Shown here one piece after another: positions 28,750 to 36,420 of a stretch of DNA of 64,000 bases; the first letter of the stretch is position 1; every line of letters begins with the position of its first letter. Location of the stretch: assembly GCF_009720365.1 (NCBI RefSeq), contig NZ_ML769312.1, positions 62,001 through 126,000 of the forward strand, read 5' to 3'. The position numbers and the translations under genes were made by a program. This stretch comes from Catellatospora paridis (GTDB lineage: Bacteria > Actinomycetota > Actinomycetes > Mycobacteriales > Micromonosporaceae). Below the pieces are notes generated by a model, which saw only the letters and a list, made by a program, of their open reading frames with translations, did no database searches and was not told the DNA's origin.

Positions 28750-28795
28750 AGTGATACTGTATAGTGGTACTCGGTGTTACGGGGTACCCGGTGGC
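28750..28795 (+). promoter_or_regulatory. PadR double operator of the padR operon
   Basis: Boxes at 28750 (AGTGATACTGTATA, then GTGGTACT) and 28773 (GGTGTTACGGGGTACCCGG) are 23 bp apart. The first agrees at 17 of 23 positions with the box at 26908 before the exporter. Seen alternatively, 28741-28763 and 28764-28786 are 23-bp tandem repeats. The element ends 14 bases before the padR ATG, which supports autoregulation. Confidence 0.7.
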
Positions 28796-28809
28796 GAAGA
28801 GAGGCCGCT

Positions 28810-29136
28810 ATGGAAAATCTGACAGAGATGCTGAAGGGCACGCTCGAGGGTTGCGTTCTCGAAATTGTCGGTGGCGAGGAGACCTATGGGTACGCCATCA
28901 CGCGCCGACTGAACGACCTCGGCTTCGCCGACGTCGTCGAGGGGACGGTCTACACCATCCTGCTGCGACTGGAGAAGAACGGACTCGTCCAGGTGGCGAA
29001 ACGACCATCCGAGGTAGGCCCGCCGCGCAAGTTCTACTCGCTCAACGACGCCGGCCGCGAAGAACTCGCGATGTTCTGGGCGAAATGGCAATACGTCTCA
29101 TCACGCATCGACAGCCTCAAGGAGGGCGGCAGGTGA
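28810..29136 (+). CDS. PadR-family transcriptional regulator
   Basis: The 108-aa PadR winged-helix protein is of the short, subfamily-2 type (TYGYAITRRLNDLGF, then VVEGTVYTILLRLEKNGLV, then GPPRKFYSLNDAGREEL) with a short C-terminal dimerisation helix. ATG 28810 follows AGAGAGG; the in-frame start at 28774 lies within the operator and is unlikely. It overlaps the next gene by GTGA. PadR proteins usually repress multidrug exporters and respond to hydrophobic ligands. Operator pairs shared with the exporter operon point to that target. Confidence 0.93.
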   Translation: MENLTEMLKGTLEGCVLEIVGGEETYGYAITRRLNDLGFADVVEGTVYTILLRLEKNGLVQVAKRPSEVGPPRKFYSLNDAGREELAMFWAKWQYVSSRIDSLKEGGR

Positions 29137-29489
29137 ACTTCTGGGAAACCATCACAGGCAGCGATCTCACCAGGGAATGGAAGGCGTTCGAGGTCCGGGC
29201 GCAAGCATTGCCGGCCGACTACCAGGCGGCCTGGGAACAGATCAAGAACAACCTCTACCCCTATGGCGATTTCACCGGTCGCAACCTGTTGCCGATCCTC
29301 GACTCCGCCCTCGGGCTGCTCGAGGAGACATCGGCCGACGGGCAGAGCATCCACGAGGTGCTCGGCGACGACATCCCAGGCTTCTGCACGGCGCTGGCCG
29401 GCGGGGAGGGGTCCCGCACCTACCGCGACCGGTGGCGCGAGCAGTTGAACAGGAACGTCGCAAGAAAACTTGGCCGGCTAGGAGGCTGA
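29133..29489 (+). CDS. DUF1048 family protein
   Basis: This 118-aa helical protein is of the type often found next to PadR regulators (EWKAFEVRAQALPADYQAAWEQIKNNLYPY). There is no signal peptide or membrane helix. GTG 29133 overlaps the padR stop and has AAGGAGGG upstream. The first 15 residues (NFWETITGSDLTREWK) resemble the start of the following gene. Function unknown; the context suggests an accessory role in the PadR/exporter response, perhaps as a partner of the regulator. Confidence 0.85.
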   Translation: MNFWETITGSDLTREWKAFEVRAQALPADYQAAWEQIKNNLYPYGDFTGRNLLPILDSALGLLEETSADGQSIHEVLGDDIPGFCTALAGGEGSRTYRDRWREQLNRNVARKLGRLGG

Positions 29490-29490
29490 C

Positions 29491-29817
29491 GTGGGAATCC
29501 AAGACATCATCGAGGGCAAGAAGCAGTGGCGGGCGCACGTGGCTCGGGTCAAGGCACTCCCGCCGGACTACCAGATCGTCTACAAGGAGATGCAGAAGTA
29601 CCTGTTCAAGGTCGGACCCATCGACCTTGCTGATGGGCGTCTGCTCCCCGGGATCGTCGACTTCTTCGAAGGAGGCGCCGCCGACGGCAAGGGAGTACTG
29701 GAGCTCATCGGCACCGACGTCGCCGCCTTCTGCGACGACCTGATCAAGGACTCGCGCACCTACGCGGACGTCTACCAGGAGTCCATCAGCGCGAACCCCG
29801 GCGTGGACGAGAAGTAA
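29491..29817 (+). CDS. DUF1048 family protein, second copy
   Basis: The 108-aa paralogue of the preceding gene has the same plan: GIQDIIEGKKQWRAH at the start, LPPDYQIVYKEMQKYL in the middle, and FCDDLIKDSRTYADVYQE matching FCTALAGGEGSRTYRDRW near the end. GTG 29491 directly follows the previous stop, with AGGAGG five bases upstream. It is the last gene of the padR operon. No function is known for the family. Confidence 0.85.
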   Translation: MGIQDIIEGKKQWRAHVARVKALPPDYQIVYKEMQKYLFKVGPIDLADGRLLPGIVDFFEGGAADGKGVLELIGTDVAAFCDDLIKDSRTYADVYQESISANPGVDEK

Positions 29818-29896
29818 CATCCGCCCTCGACATGCGAGCGCACCAACGTTGTGGCTGGGCAGTGGCGAACCGCCTGCCCAGCCAAACGTCGGCGGT

Positions 29897-30604
29897 TCAC
29901 TCCTTCTTCGCAGCGGACACGTCGACGCATACGATTCCCCTGTTGCCGTCCTGGTCGGCGATCACGGTGAGCGAGGGTGCGTTGCTGTCATCGACGACGG
30001 TCCCACCCGCGGCGAGGGCGGCGGCGATCCGTTGCTCGGCCACCTCGGGCGCCACGTAGACCTCGATGTGGAACCGCTGACGCGGGGTCTCGTGCTCGGC
30101 GGCGTCCCCGAACCACAGGTTCGGCACCCGGCCCGTGGCGTCCCGGATCTCGTCGCTGGGGGACCCGTGGCCCTGGGCCTCGGGGTTCCCGGTCAGCAGG
30201 GCGGCCCACACCGGGGCGATGGTCGCGGAGTGCGCCGTGTCGAGGCCGAGCTCGATCATGCTTACCGAGGCCGGGTCGGCGTCGACCTTGTGGTCGGCGG
30301 CGATCTCGGTGATCCGTCGCGCGAGGTCGACATCCTGCTGGGTCACCCATTCGATGACGTGCTCGGTGCCCTCGCCGTCGCGGTAGACGGCGTCGTCGGT
30401 GATCAGCTTGAGGTCGACGTACCCGTTGCCGATCGACACGCGCGGGTGGTGGCCGAGCGCGTCGCCCGCCTCGCCCACCGCGGCGACGAACCGTGCGCCG
30501 GTGCCGAAGTCGCCGACCCGGTAGCGGGCATGCAGTCCCTGTGCCAGCTTGCGCCAGTCGGTCAGGTTGGCCTCGGCGATCTTCTCGCCCTTCAGCATGT
30601 CCAT
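29897..30604 (-). CDS. Pterin-4a-carbinolamine dehydratase / VOC fusion protein
   Basis: Of 235 aa, residues 1-100 match 4a-hydroxytetrahydrobiopterin dehydratase (DWRKLAQGLHARYRV; FVAAVGEAGDALGHHPRVSI has the paired His). A glyoxalase-like VOC half (about 115-235; NLWFGDAAEHETPRQRFHIEVYV) follows. The third pterin-dehydratase His appears to be Asp in KLITDDAVY, so dehydratase activity is doubtful. ATG 30604 lies 8 bases after TAGGGT (complement of 30613-30618), so it looks leaderless. ATG 30649 (MSASAAAEPE) is the alternative, with AGGAAA upstream. It is divergent from the cyclase-family gene. Confidence 0.82.
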   Translation of the reverse strand: MDMLKGEKIAEANLTDWRKLAQGLHARYRVGDFGTGARFVAAVGEAGDALGHHPRVSIGNGYVDLKLITDDAVYRDGEGTEHVIEWVTQQDVDLARRITEIAADHKVDADPASVSMIELGLDTAHSATIAPVWAALLTGNPEAQGHGSPSDEIRDATGRVPNLWFGDAAEHETPRQRFHIEVYVAPEVAEQRIAAALAAGGTVVDDSNAPSLTVIADQDGNRGIVCVDVSAAKKE

Positions 30605-30796
30605 AGACGGGGACCCTATCTCGGGTTCAGCCGCAGCGCTCGCGCTCATCGCGTCGCCCGTTTCCTGGTGCTGGGCCGGCTGTCGGCCCGCCGATGTAGT
30701 GTCATGCCAGCTCATGAGCGGGCCATGGCATGTCGAGGGAGAGGGCGGGATTCCCCCTGCGGTGCCTCGAACCGCGTGACCGGAGGAGTCGCTGGG

Positions 30797-31753
30797 ATGA
30801 CGGCAAGTCGACCGATGCCCACCCAGGACGACGTGCTCGGGTACTTCAACACGCTGTCTAACTGGGGACGGTGGGGCGTCGACGACGAGCTCGGCACTCT
30901 GAACCACATCACCGACGACGTCCGGCTGGCGGCGGCGCGGGCCGTGCGCCACGGCAAAAGTGTGTCGTGCGCGTGGGAGGTATCCGTACCGGAAGACATG
31001 GAGCGGTCGACGACGACGTGCCCCTGCGCCGCCGACATGCCGGGCGCCGAGAACATGCCGGTGGCCGCATTCCACGCCGACCGGCGCTGGGGCTTTTCGT
31101 CCGAGCGGCTCGGCATCGCGTTCCACGGCAACACCCTCACCCACATCGACTCGCCGTGCCACATCTTCTGGGACGGCATGATGTACAACGGGCGGTCGCA
31201 CTCGTTGGTCGACGCCGCCACGGGATCGGCGTGGGCGGCGGTGACGGCGGCGGCGAACGGGATCATCACGCGTGGTGTCCTGCTGGACATCGCGGGCGTC
31301 CGCGATGTGCCGTGGTTGGAACCGGGGCAGGGTGTGTCTCCCGACGATCTCGAGGAGGCCGAGCGTCGTCAGGGTGTGCGGGTGCGGCCCGGCGATGCGG
31401 TGCTCCTGCGGACCGGTTACGGCCGCTTCCGGCACGAGGCCGGTGAGGCCGGTGGTTTCACGCAGGCGGGCTGGCACGCGTCCTGCCTGCCGTGGCTGCA
31501 TGAACGGCAGGTCGCGCTGATCGGCGCCGACACCCCCCAGGACGTTCAGCCGTCGGGATACCCAGACGTCCTGATGCCGGTTCACGCCGTGAGCCTCGTC
31601 GCGATGGGCCTGTGGATGCTCGACAACTGCGACCTGGAGGCGTGCGCGACGACGGCTGCCGAACTCGGCCAATGGGACTTCCACCTCGCAGTCGCACCGG
31701 TCCGCTTCGCCGGTACGTCCGGCAGCCCGGTCAACCCGATCGCCACATTCTGA
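30797..31753 (+). CDS. Cyclase-family metal-dependent hydrolase
   Basis: The 318-aa protein is of the cyclase/kynurenine-formamidase-like superfamily, with the signature HGNTLTHIDSPCH (HxxTxxDxPxH type, metal-binding His/Asp; about residues 112-124) and later GADTPQDVQPS. Family members hydrolyse amide or lactone bonds such as N-formylkynurenine; the substrate here is unknown. ATG 30797 has CGGAGGAG upstream. It is a single gene, divergent from the PCD-VOC fusion. Nothing in the neighbourhood points to tryptophan breakdown, although an IDO-like protein is encoded 28 kb away. Confidence 0.87.
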   Translation: MTASRPMPTQDDVLGYFNTLSNWGRWGVDDELGTLNHITDDVRLAAARAVRHGKSVSCAWEVSVPEDMERSTTTCPCAADMPGAENMPVAAFHADRRWGFSSERLGIAFHGNTLTHIDSPCHIFWDGMMYNGRSHSLVDAATGSAWAAVTAAANGIITRGVLLDIAGVRDVPWLEPGQGVSPDDLEEAERRQGVRVRPGDAVLLRTGYGRFRHEAGEAGGFTQAGWHASCLPWLHERQVALIGADTPQDVQPSGYPDVLMPVHAVSLVAMGLWMLDNCDLEACATTAAELGQWDFHLAVAPVRFAGTSGSPVNPIATF

Positions 31754-31863
31754 CCGTGGCAGGCCGGCGACGGCGATGACGTCAGCGGACTCTGAGGTGC
31801 ACGCCAGGCCTGAGCGGGAGATGACCGCGTAGCGGCAGCGCTACTCGTACGGAATCGCTTTAC

Positions 31864-31892
31864 TTGACAGCGTCAATGTGACCGCTAACACT
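31864..31892 (+). promoter_or_regulatory. Promoter and operator of the alpha-galactosidase gene
   Basis: TTGACA (31864-31869) and TAACAC (31886-31891) are 16 bp apart. The -35 lies within the dyad TTGAC-AGC-GTCAA (31864-31876), a likely repressor site. It is 39-67 bp upstream of the chosen start. Confidence 0.55.
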
Positions 31893-31930
31893 GATGCGGA
31901 CCTATGGGTGAATGTCCTCGGGAGGGTCCG

Positions 31931-33775
31931 ATGAGCCGTGTCCTGGTACGCCCGGCGGAAGAGCGCCGGATGGTCAGCGCAGTGCTGACCATTGTGGCGC
32001 TGCTGCTCGCCGTCGGGCTCGCGGTCAGCCCGCAAGCGCCTGCCGCCGCGTGGGACAACGGTGTGGCGTCCACCCCGCCGATGGGCTGGAACAGCTACGA
32101 CTCGTTCAACTGGAGCGTCACCGAGGCCGACGTCCGGGCCAACGCCGACTACATGCGCGACAACCTGCGCCAGCACGGCTGGCAGTACATCGTGATCGAC
32201 TGGGCGTGGTACTTCCCGGGTCGGCACAACAACAGCCCCAACCAGGACGCGAACCTGCAACCCCGGCTGCGGATGGACGCCAACGGCCGGCTGCTGCCGG
32301 ACACCACGCGGTTCCCGTCGGCGACGGGCAGCAACGGCTTCAAGCCGCTTGCCGACTACGTACATGCGCAGGGGCTGAAGTTCGGCGTGCATCTCATGCG
32401 CGGCATCCCGCGCCAGGCGGTGGCCGACAACGTGCCGATCCTCGGGACCAGCTGCCGCGCCAACCAGATCAACAACAGCACGACCGCGGCCTGGCTCAAC
32501 CTGATGTGGGGCCTGAACATGTCCAATACATGTGCGCAGGCCTATCTGGACTCGGTGTTCCAGCTGCTGGCCGGTTGGGGCGTCGACTTCGTGAAGGTCG
32601 ACGACATCGCGGCGCCGACATACCGGCAGGCGGAGGTCGACGGCTACCGGCTGGCGATCCAGCGCAGCGGCCGACCGATGGTGCTGAGCCTGTCGCCCGG
32701 GGCGACGCCGGTCGCCAGCGGCTCGCATGTGCAGGCCAACGCGCACATGTGGCGGATCGTCAACGACCTGTGGGACAACTGGTCGGCGCTCGACGCGCTG
32801 TTCGAGCAGCTGCGTGCCTGGACGCCGTACCGGGCGACGGGTGCCTGGCCCGACCCGGACATGATCCCGATCGGGCGGTTGTCGAAGTACGGGCCGGTCG
32901 GCTCGCCACGCTATTCCGGGCTCACCGCCGACGAGCAACGCACCCTCATGACACTGTGGGTGATCAACCGGGCCCCGCTGATGTGGGGCGGGAACCTGGT
33001 CGAGAACCGCGCCGCCGAGCTGGCCTTGATGACCAATACCGCGGTGCTGGCGGTCGATCAGAACAGCACCAACAATCGCCAGGTCACTGCGGGCACCCGG
33101 CAGGTGTGGACCGCCGACGTGCCCGGCGGCAACCACAAATACGTGGCCCTGTTCAACCGCGAAGGCGCGGCGGCGAACGTGTCGGTGAACCTCGCCGAGC
33201 TCGGCGTCGGGTCGGGCACCGTGACCGACCTGTGGTCGGGCGCGAACCTCGGCACGGCAAGCGGTACCTTCACCCGCTCCCTGCCCGCGCACGGCGCCGG
33301 CCTCTACCGGGTCGCGACGCAGACCACCACGCCGACGCCACCGCCGACTCCCACATACACGCTGACCGCGCGGCACAGCGGCAAGCTGCTGGACGTCTAC
33401 AACGCCGCCACGGCCGACGGCGCGAACGTCGTGCAGTGGGTCGCCAACGGGCAAGCCAACCAGCGGTGGCAGTTCCGTGACGCCGGCGGAGGCTACTACA
33501 ACGTCGTCAGCCTCAACAGCGGCAAGTGCTTGGATGTGTACGGCGGCGCGAGCGCCACCGGCGACGGCGTCCGCGTCGTGCAGTGGACCTGCGGCACCGG
33601 CACCAATCAGCAGTGGCGCATCCAGGACGCTGGTGGCGGCTACCTCCAGCTCGTCGCCCGCCACAGCAACAAATGCCTGGACGTGGTCAACGCCGCCACC
33701 ACCGACGGCGCTCAGGCCGTCCAGTGGACCTGCGGCACCCGCACCAGCCAACACTGGCAGCGCACCCAGGCATAG
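31931..33775 (+). CDS. Secreted alpha-galactosidase (GH27) with CBM13 lectin domain
   Basis: The 614-aa secreted enzyme has a signal peptide (hydrophobic core AVLTIVALLLAVGLAVS, cleavage near AAA-WDNG), a GH27 barrel (STPPMGWNSYDSFNW; nucleophile Asp in VDFVKVDDIAAP near 223; acid/base in AWPDPDM near 311), a C-terminal beta domain to about 465 and a ricin-B/CBM13 trefoil (about 475-614; QRW, QQW and QHW repeats). It should release terminal alpha-galactose from plant polysaccharides or glycans. ATG 31931 follows GGGAGGG; ATG 31904 is upstream but unsupported. It is monocistronic. Confidence 0.93.
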   Translation: MSRVLVRPAEERRMVSAVLTIVALLLAVGLAVSPQAPAAAWDNGVASTPPMGWNSYDSFNWSVTEADVRANADYMRDNLRQHGWQYIVIDWAWYFPGRHNNSPNQDANLQPRLRMDANGRLLPDTTRFPSATGSNGFKPLADYVHAQGLKFGVHLMRGIPRQAVADNVPILGTSCRANQINNSTTAAWLNLMWGLNMSNTCAQAYLDSVFQLLAGWGVDFVKVDDIAAPTYRQAEVDGYRLAIQRSGRPMVLSLSPGATPVASGSHVQANAHMWRIVNDLWDNWSALDALFEQLRAWTPYRATGAWPDPDMIPIGRLSKYGPVGSPRYSGLTADEQRTLMTLWVINRAPLMWGGNLVENRAAELALMTNTAVLAVDQNSTNNRQVTAGTRQVWTADVPGGNHKYVALFNREGAAANVSVNLAELGVGSGTVTDLWSGANLGTASGTFTRSLPAHGAGLYRVATQTTTPTPPPTPTYTLTARHSGKLLDVYNAATADGANVVQWVANGQANQRWQFRDAGGGYYNVVSLNSGKCLDVYGGASATGDGVRVVQWTCGTGTNQQWRIQDAGGGYLQLVARHSNKCLDVVNAATTDGAQAVQWTCGTRTSQHWQRTQA

Positions 33776-33886
33776 AACCGTGCCGCCCAGCGAAGGTGCT
33801 CGGTCGGATGCGACGTGACCGCGGCAGCGCGTTCATGTTCACGGGGCTGCGCGGAGTAGCTTCCGGAACCGGCTACGGTACCTGGC

Positions 33887-34185
33887 ATGCCAGAAGCCTT
33901 CGATCAGGCAGCGCTCGATATCGGCGTCGAGCCGCGGGCAGAGTCTGCGGTGCCGGGACTGCGATACATCGCCGACTGGCTCAACGCCGATGCCGGCGCT
34001 GCCTTGCTCCAGGGCATTGATTCCGAACCCTGGTCAGCGCAGCTGAAGCGGCGCGTGCAGCACTACGGGCACCGATACGACTACGGTCGCCGAGCCGTGG
34101 CCGCCGACCAGTGAGTGATCCGCGATGCTGGCCCGCTGGGTCGATGGGCAGAGCCAGCCGCACCACGCGAGCAGCTCAGGCAGGC
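33887..34185 (+). pseudogene. AlkB-like dioxygenase pseudogene
   Basis: Seventy-five codons from ATG 33887 match the start of AlkB-type 2-oxoglutarate dioxygenases (VPGLRYIADWLNADAG, then PWSAQLKRRVQHYGHRYDYG). TGA at 34112-34114 interrupts the frame. Directly after it the same frame continues with AGPLGRWAEPAAPREQLRQA, which resembles the next family segment (LGPLPxWAxPLAxRL). The iron-binding HxD...H half is absent. A TACGGT -10 sits 7 bases before the ATG, so the gene once had a leaderless promoter. It is a nonsense mutation plus truncation rather than a real small gene. Confidence 0.75.
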
Positions 34186-34249
34186 CCGCCGGTCGCGGTG
34201 CCGACGTGGAGCATGCGGTGGCTGGATTGCGACTCCGCTGAGCCACGAT

Positions 34250-34804
34250 TCACCCAGCGTTCTCCTCGCCGAGGGCGTCCGAGCATCGAGCGAGAAGGCG
34301 ATCAACGAAGGCCAAATCCCTTTGCCCGATCGAGGTCTTGAAGATCGGCAGCGGGTAGGGAACTGGAGCCGGGTCCTCAGCGAACAATGGCTGCGACTGG
34401 GCCTGGATGGGATTCACCCCGAGCAGCCTCAGCAAGTGCGGGCCGGAGCCGCTTTTGTCGCGCAGCACGCCTTGCAGGATGTGTCCGGTCCCGGCGAGGT
34501 CGTGTCCCAGTCGGCGAGCCTCACGCAGTGCGTAAACCAGCGCCTGTTCGGTCCCGCGTTCAAATCGTGGTCGCGATGGGCACAGCTCCATCGTGGCGTA
34601 CTCCACGCGCTGATCGACGGCTTGGTAAGTCACCCCCTGGACTGTCAACGCCCCATGCGCGGCGCAGCCGTCGTCTTGGAGCAACTCCAGCAGCAGGTGC
34701 CGCGTGCCGACCGTGTCATGGCCACGGCTTGCCGCTGATTGGTAGGCCGCCATGACGACAAGCCGCGCACGGTCACTGAACGAGGGTGATGACAGGACAG
34801 CCAC
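34250..34804 (-). CDS. Clp N-domain protein (double Clp-N repeat, no ATPase)
   Basis: The 184-aa protein consists of two Clp amino-terminal repeats: FSDRARLVVMAAYQSAAS with GTRHLLLELLQD, then FERGTEQALVYALREARR with GTGHILQGVLRD. These helices in ClpA/ClpC bind substrates or adaptors. No AAA module is attached. Free-standing Clp-N proteins are common in actinobacteria, and their role is poorly defined. GTG 34804 lies 7 bases after TAGCCT (complement of 34812-34817), so a leaderless start is likely. The two clpP genes are 16 kb away. Confidence 0.85.
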   Translation of the reverse strand: MAVLSSPSFSDRARLVVMAAYQSAASRGHDTVGTRHLLLELLQDDGCAAHGALTVQGVTYQAVDQRVEYATMELCPSRPRFERGTEQALVYALREARRLGHDLAGTGHILQGVLRDKSGSGPHLLRLLGVNPIQAQSQPLFAEDPAPVPYPLPIFKTSIGQRDLAFVDRLLARCSDALGEENAG

Positions 34805-34871
34805 CCCGAAGAGGCTAGCTGACTTCCTTGCCGGCAGTGCCCGCCGTGGGGTGCCGCCAGACAGCTCGGTC

Positions 34872-35282
34872 AGGGGTGAGCCGCCGCGGGCGTCCCTTCA
34901 GCGGCTTGCGTCATCGCCGGTCACCCCCAGCCTGCGGTGCGGGGCAGTGGCGATGGCGCTCGCTGCGTACCCTGCCCGCTGTGAACTACACGGCACCGAA
35001 CTTCTCGAAAATCTCGCCGGACCGCTATTTCTTCGGGCTTGGCATGTTCCTGTTTTGTATGGGCTTCTTCCTCGACAAGGAGAAGTTCCTCATCGCGGGC
35101 GGTGTTCTCTTGATCGTTGGGCAGTTGATGCGCGTGGAGACCGCGATCAGGCAGCGCAGTTCCAACTAAGTCATAAAGCGCATACGGTTCAGCGACGGAG
35201 ATCCGGTTGTTGGCGGCGTAGCGCAGCGCAGCCGCCAACCAAGGGTGAGCCGCCGCAGGCGGCCTTATCGGGGTTTGGGTCA
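34872..35282 (+). repeat. Two imperfect copies of a short repeat flanking a small gene
   Basis: Copy 1 starts near 34872 and copy 2 near 35241. Both contain GGGTGAGCCGCCGC, continue GGCG-CC, and end TTG-GTCA, about 75% identical over 48 bp. They flank the 62-aa membrane-protein gene in the same orientation. Copy 2 includes the hairpin GCCGCC-GCA-GGCGGC. Confidence 0.5.
34981..35169 (+). CDS. Small two-TM membrane protein
   Basis: A 62-aa protein begins at GTG 34981: a short polar N-terminus (NYTAPNFSKISPDR), TM1 (YFFGLGMFLFCMGFFL), a charged turn DKEKF, TM2 (LIAGGVLLIVGQLM) and a basic tail. The frame opens at 34828, but that upstream part is Arg/Pro-rich shadow sequence. TACCCT (34968-34973) lies 7 bases before the GTG, which supports a leaderless start there. 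Codon use is less GC-rich than its neighbours. Function unknown; it lies between two copies of a short repeat. Confidence 0.6.
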   Translation: MNYTAPNFSKISPDRYFFGLGMFLFCMGFFLDKEKFLIAGGVLLIVGQLMRVETAIRQRSSN

Positions 35283-35491
35283 CGGCGACGTGATCCTTCT
35301 CGTGTGCGACGACTCAGCGATGAGCGGAGGTCACTGGTTCTCGCGTCCTGGGGATCATGACCGCTGGTCAAGTAGGCCAGGTAGCGCAGACGCCGGACAG
35401 GGCGCCCACCGCATGAAGATCGGGCCAGAGCGGCGAGCGCACCACATGTCCGGATCTAGCCGATGACAGCGCGCCAGCTCACGCTGCGAGA
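35170..35491. other. Noncoding stretch with hairpins
   Basis: I see no gene in these 322 bp. They hold a hairpin GTTGGCGGC (35209-35217) / GCCGCCAAC (35231-35239), the second copy of the short repeat, and otherwise unremarkable sequence. Confidence 0.5.
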
Positions 35492-36214
35492 ATGTCCTTG
35501 CAAGTCGGACTTCCACGGCGAACGATCAGTGCCGTGTCGATCGTAGGTATGGATGCCGAAATCGCGACTGGCGGAGTCGTCGTCGTCATCGATGTCATCC
35601 GGGCTTTCACGACGGCCGCGGTCGCCTTTGAGCGTGGCGTGACAGAAATTGCCTGCGCGCCGTCGGTCGAGGTCGGCCGAGGTCTCCGGCGGCTACATCC
35701 GGATCGTCTTCTGGTCGGGGAGGCCAACGGGCTCAAGCCCCCAGATTTCGACTTCGGGAACTCGCCGTTCGAGATGTCGACGGCGCAGCTCGACGGCCGA
35801 CGTTTGATCCAGGCGACATCGAACGGCACGCTCGGGCTCGCCCGGTGTCCGGATCCGGCGGCGCTGCTCGCGGTGTCGGCGCTGAATGTCGGTGCCACCG
35901 CACGATGGATCGCGAGCAACCACGCCGACATTCCGCGCACGCTCATCTGCACCGGGCGGACCGCTGAGGACTGGGCCTGTGCGAGGTACCTGGCTGACCT
36001 TCTCGACGGGTCGGCGCCGGCATGGGCGGACCTGGTCACGGGCATAATGCACGGCGCTGCCGAGCATGCTCATGCCTATGCGCGACTACCCGCGTCCGAA
36101 CGCGTTGATCTTTCCGGGAACCTCCGCTTCTGTTGCGATGTCGACCGATCCGAATTCGCCATGGTCGGCGAAGCCCGCAAAGATCACGTTGTCCTCGCCA
36201 AGGTGCCGTGCTGA
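35492..36214 (+). CDS. 2-phosphosulfolactate phosphatase family protein (ComB-like)
   Basis: The 240-aa protein has the ComB family features VVVVIDVIRAFTTAA near the N-terminus, GEANGLKPPDFDFGNSP (about 72-88) and SNGT in the middle. ComB hydrolyses 2-phospho-3-sulfolactate in coenzyme M synthesis. In bacteria without coenzyme M the family is widespread, and its substrate is usually not known. The start is uncertain: ATG 35492 has no clear ribosome site, and GTG 35534 is possible. It lies in the decayed stretch between repeats and an IS remnant but is itself intact. Confidence 0.82.
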   Translation: MSLQVGLPRRTISAVSIVGMDAEIATGGVVVVIDVIRAFTTAAVAFERGVTEIACAPSVEVGRGLRRLHPDRLLVGEANGLKPPDFDFGNSPFEMSTAQLDGRRLIQATSNGTLGLARCPDPAALLAVSALNVGATARWIASNHADIPRTLICTGRTAEDWACARYLADLLDGSAPAWADLVTGIMHGAAEHAHAYARLPASERVDLSGNLRFCCDVDRSEFAMVGEARKDHVVLAKVPC

Positions 36215-36260
36215 CCTGCCTCATTCCGCAGCCCGCCGACCAGGTCAGACACCGCGCAGC

Positions 36261-36387
36261 ATGCCCCGCATCGCCGCGCTGCCAGCCGGGTCGGTGGTTC
36301 TCGCTGAGGACGAGACCCACCTGGACCTGCTCGCGCGGGTGCGGGACGGCTGGATCCCGGTCGGACCAGGCGATCCCGTCTATGATC
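36261..36387 (+). mobile_element. IS630-family transposase remnant
   Basis: About 40 codons read ALPAGSVVLAEDETHLDLL followed by ARVRDGWIPVGPGDPV. This matches the segment with the first catalytic Asp of IS630-type DDE transposases (ALPxGSVVLxEDETxLxLxPxxRxxW). Nothing recognisable of the element remains on either side, and no terminal repeats were seen. The HAD gene starts 34 bases later. Confidence 0.65.
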
Positions 36388-36420
36388 CACTGGCAGCGCG
36401 GCCGTTACGGGGGGACGCAA

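Noticed and set aside
35209-35239. Hairpin considered as an integron attC or a recombination site
   Set aside because: The arms lack the conserved R and L boxes of attC sites and no integrase is nearby; a plain hairpin is enough.
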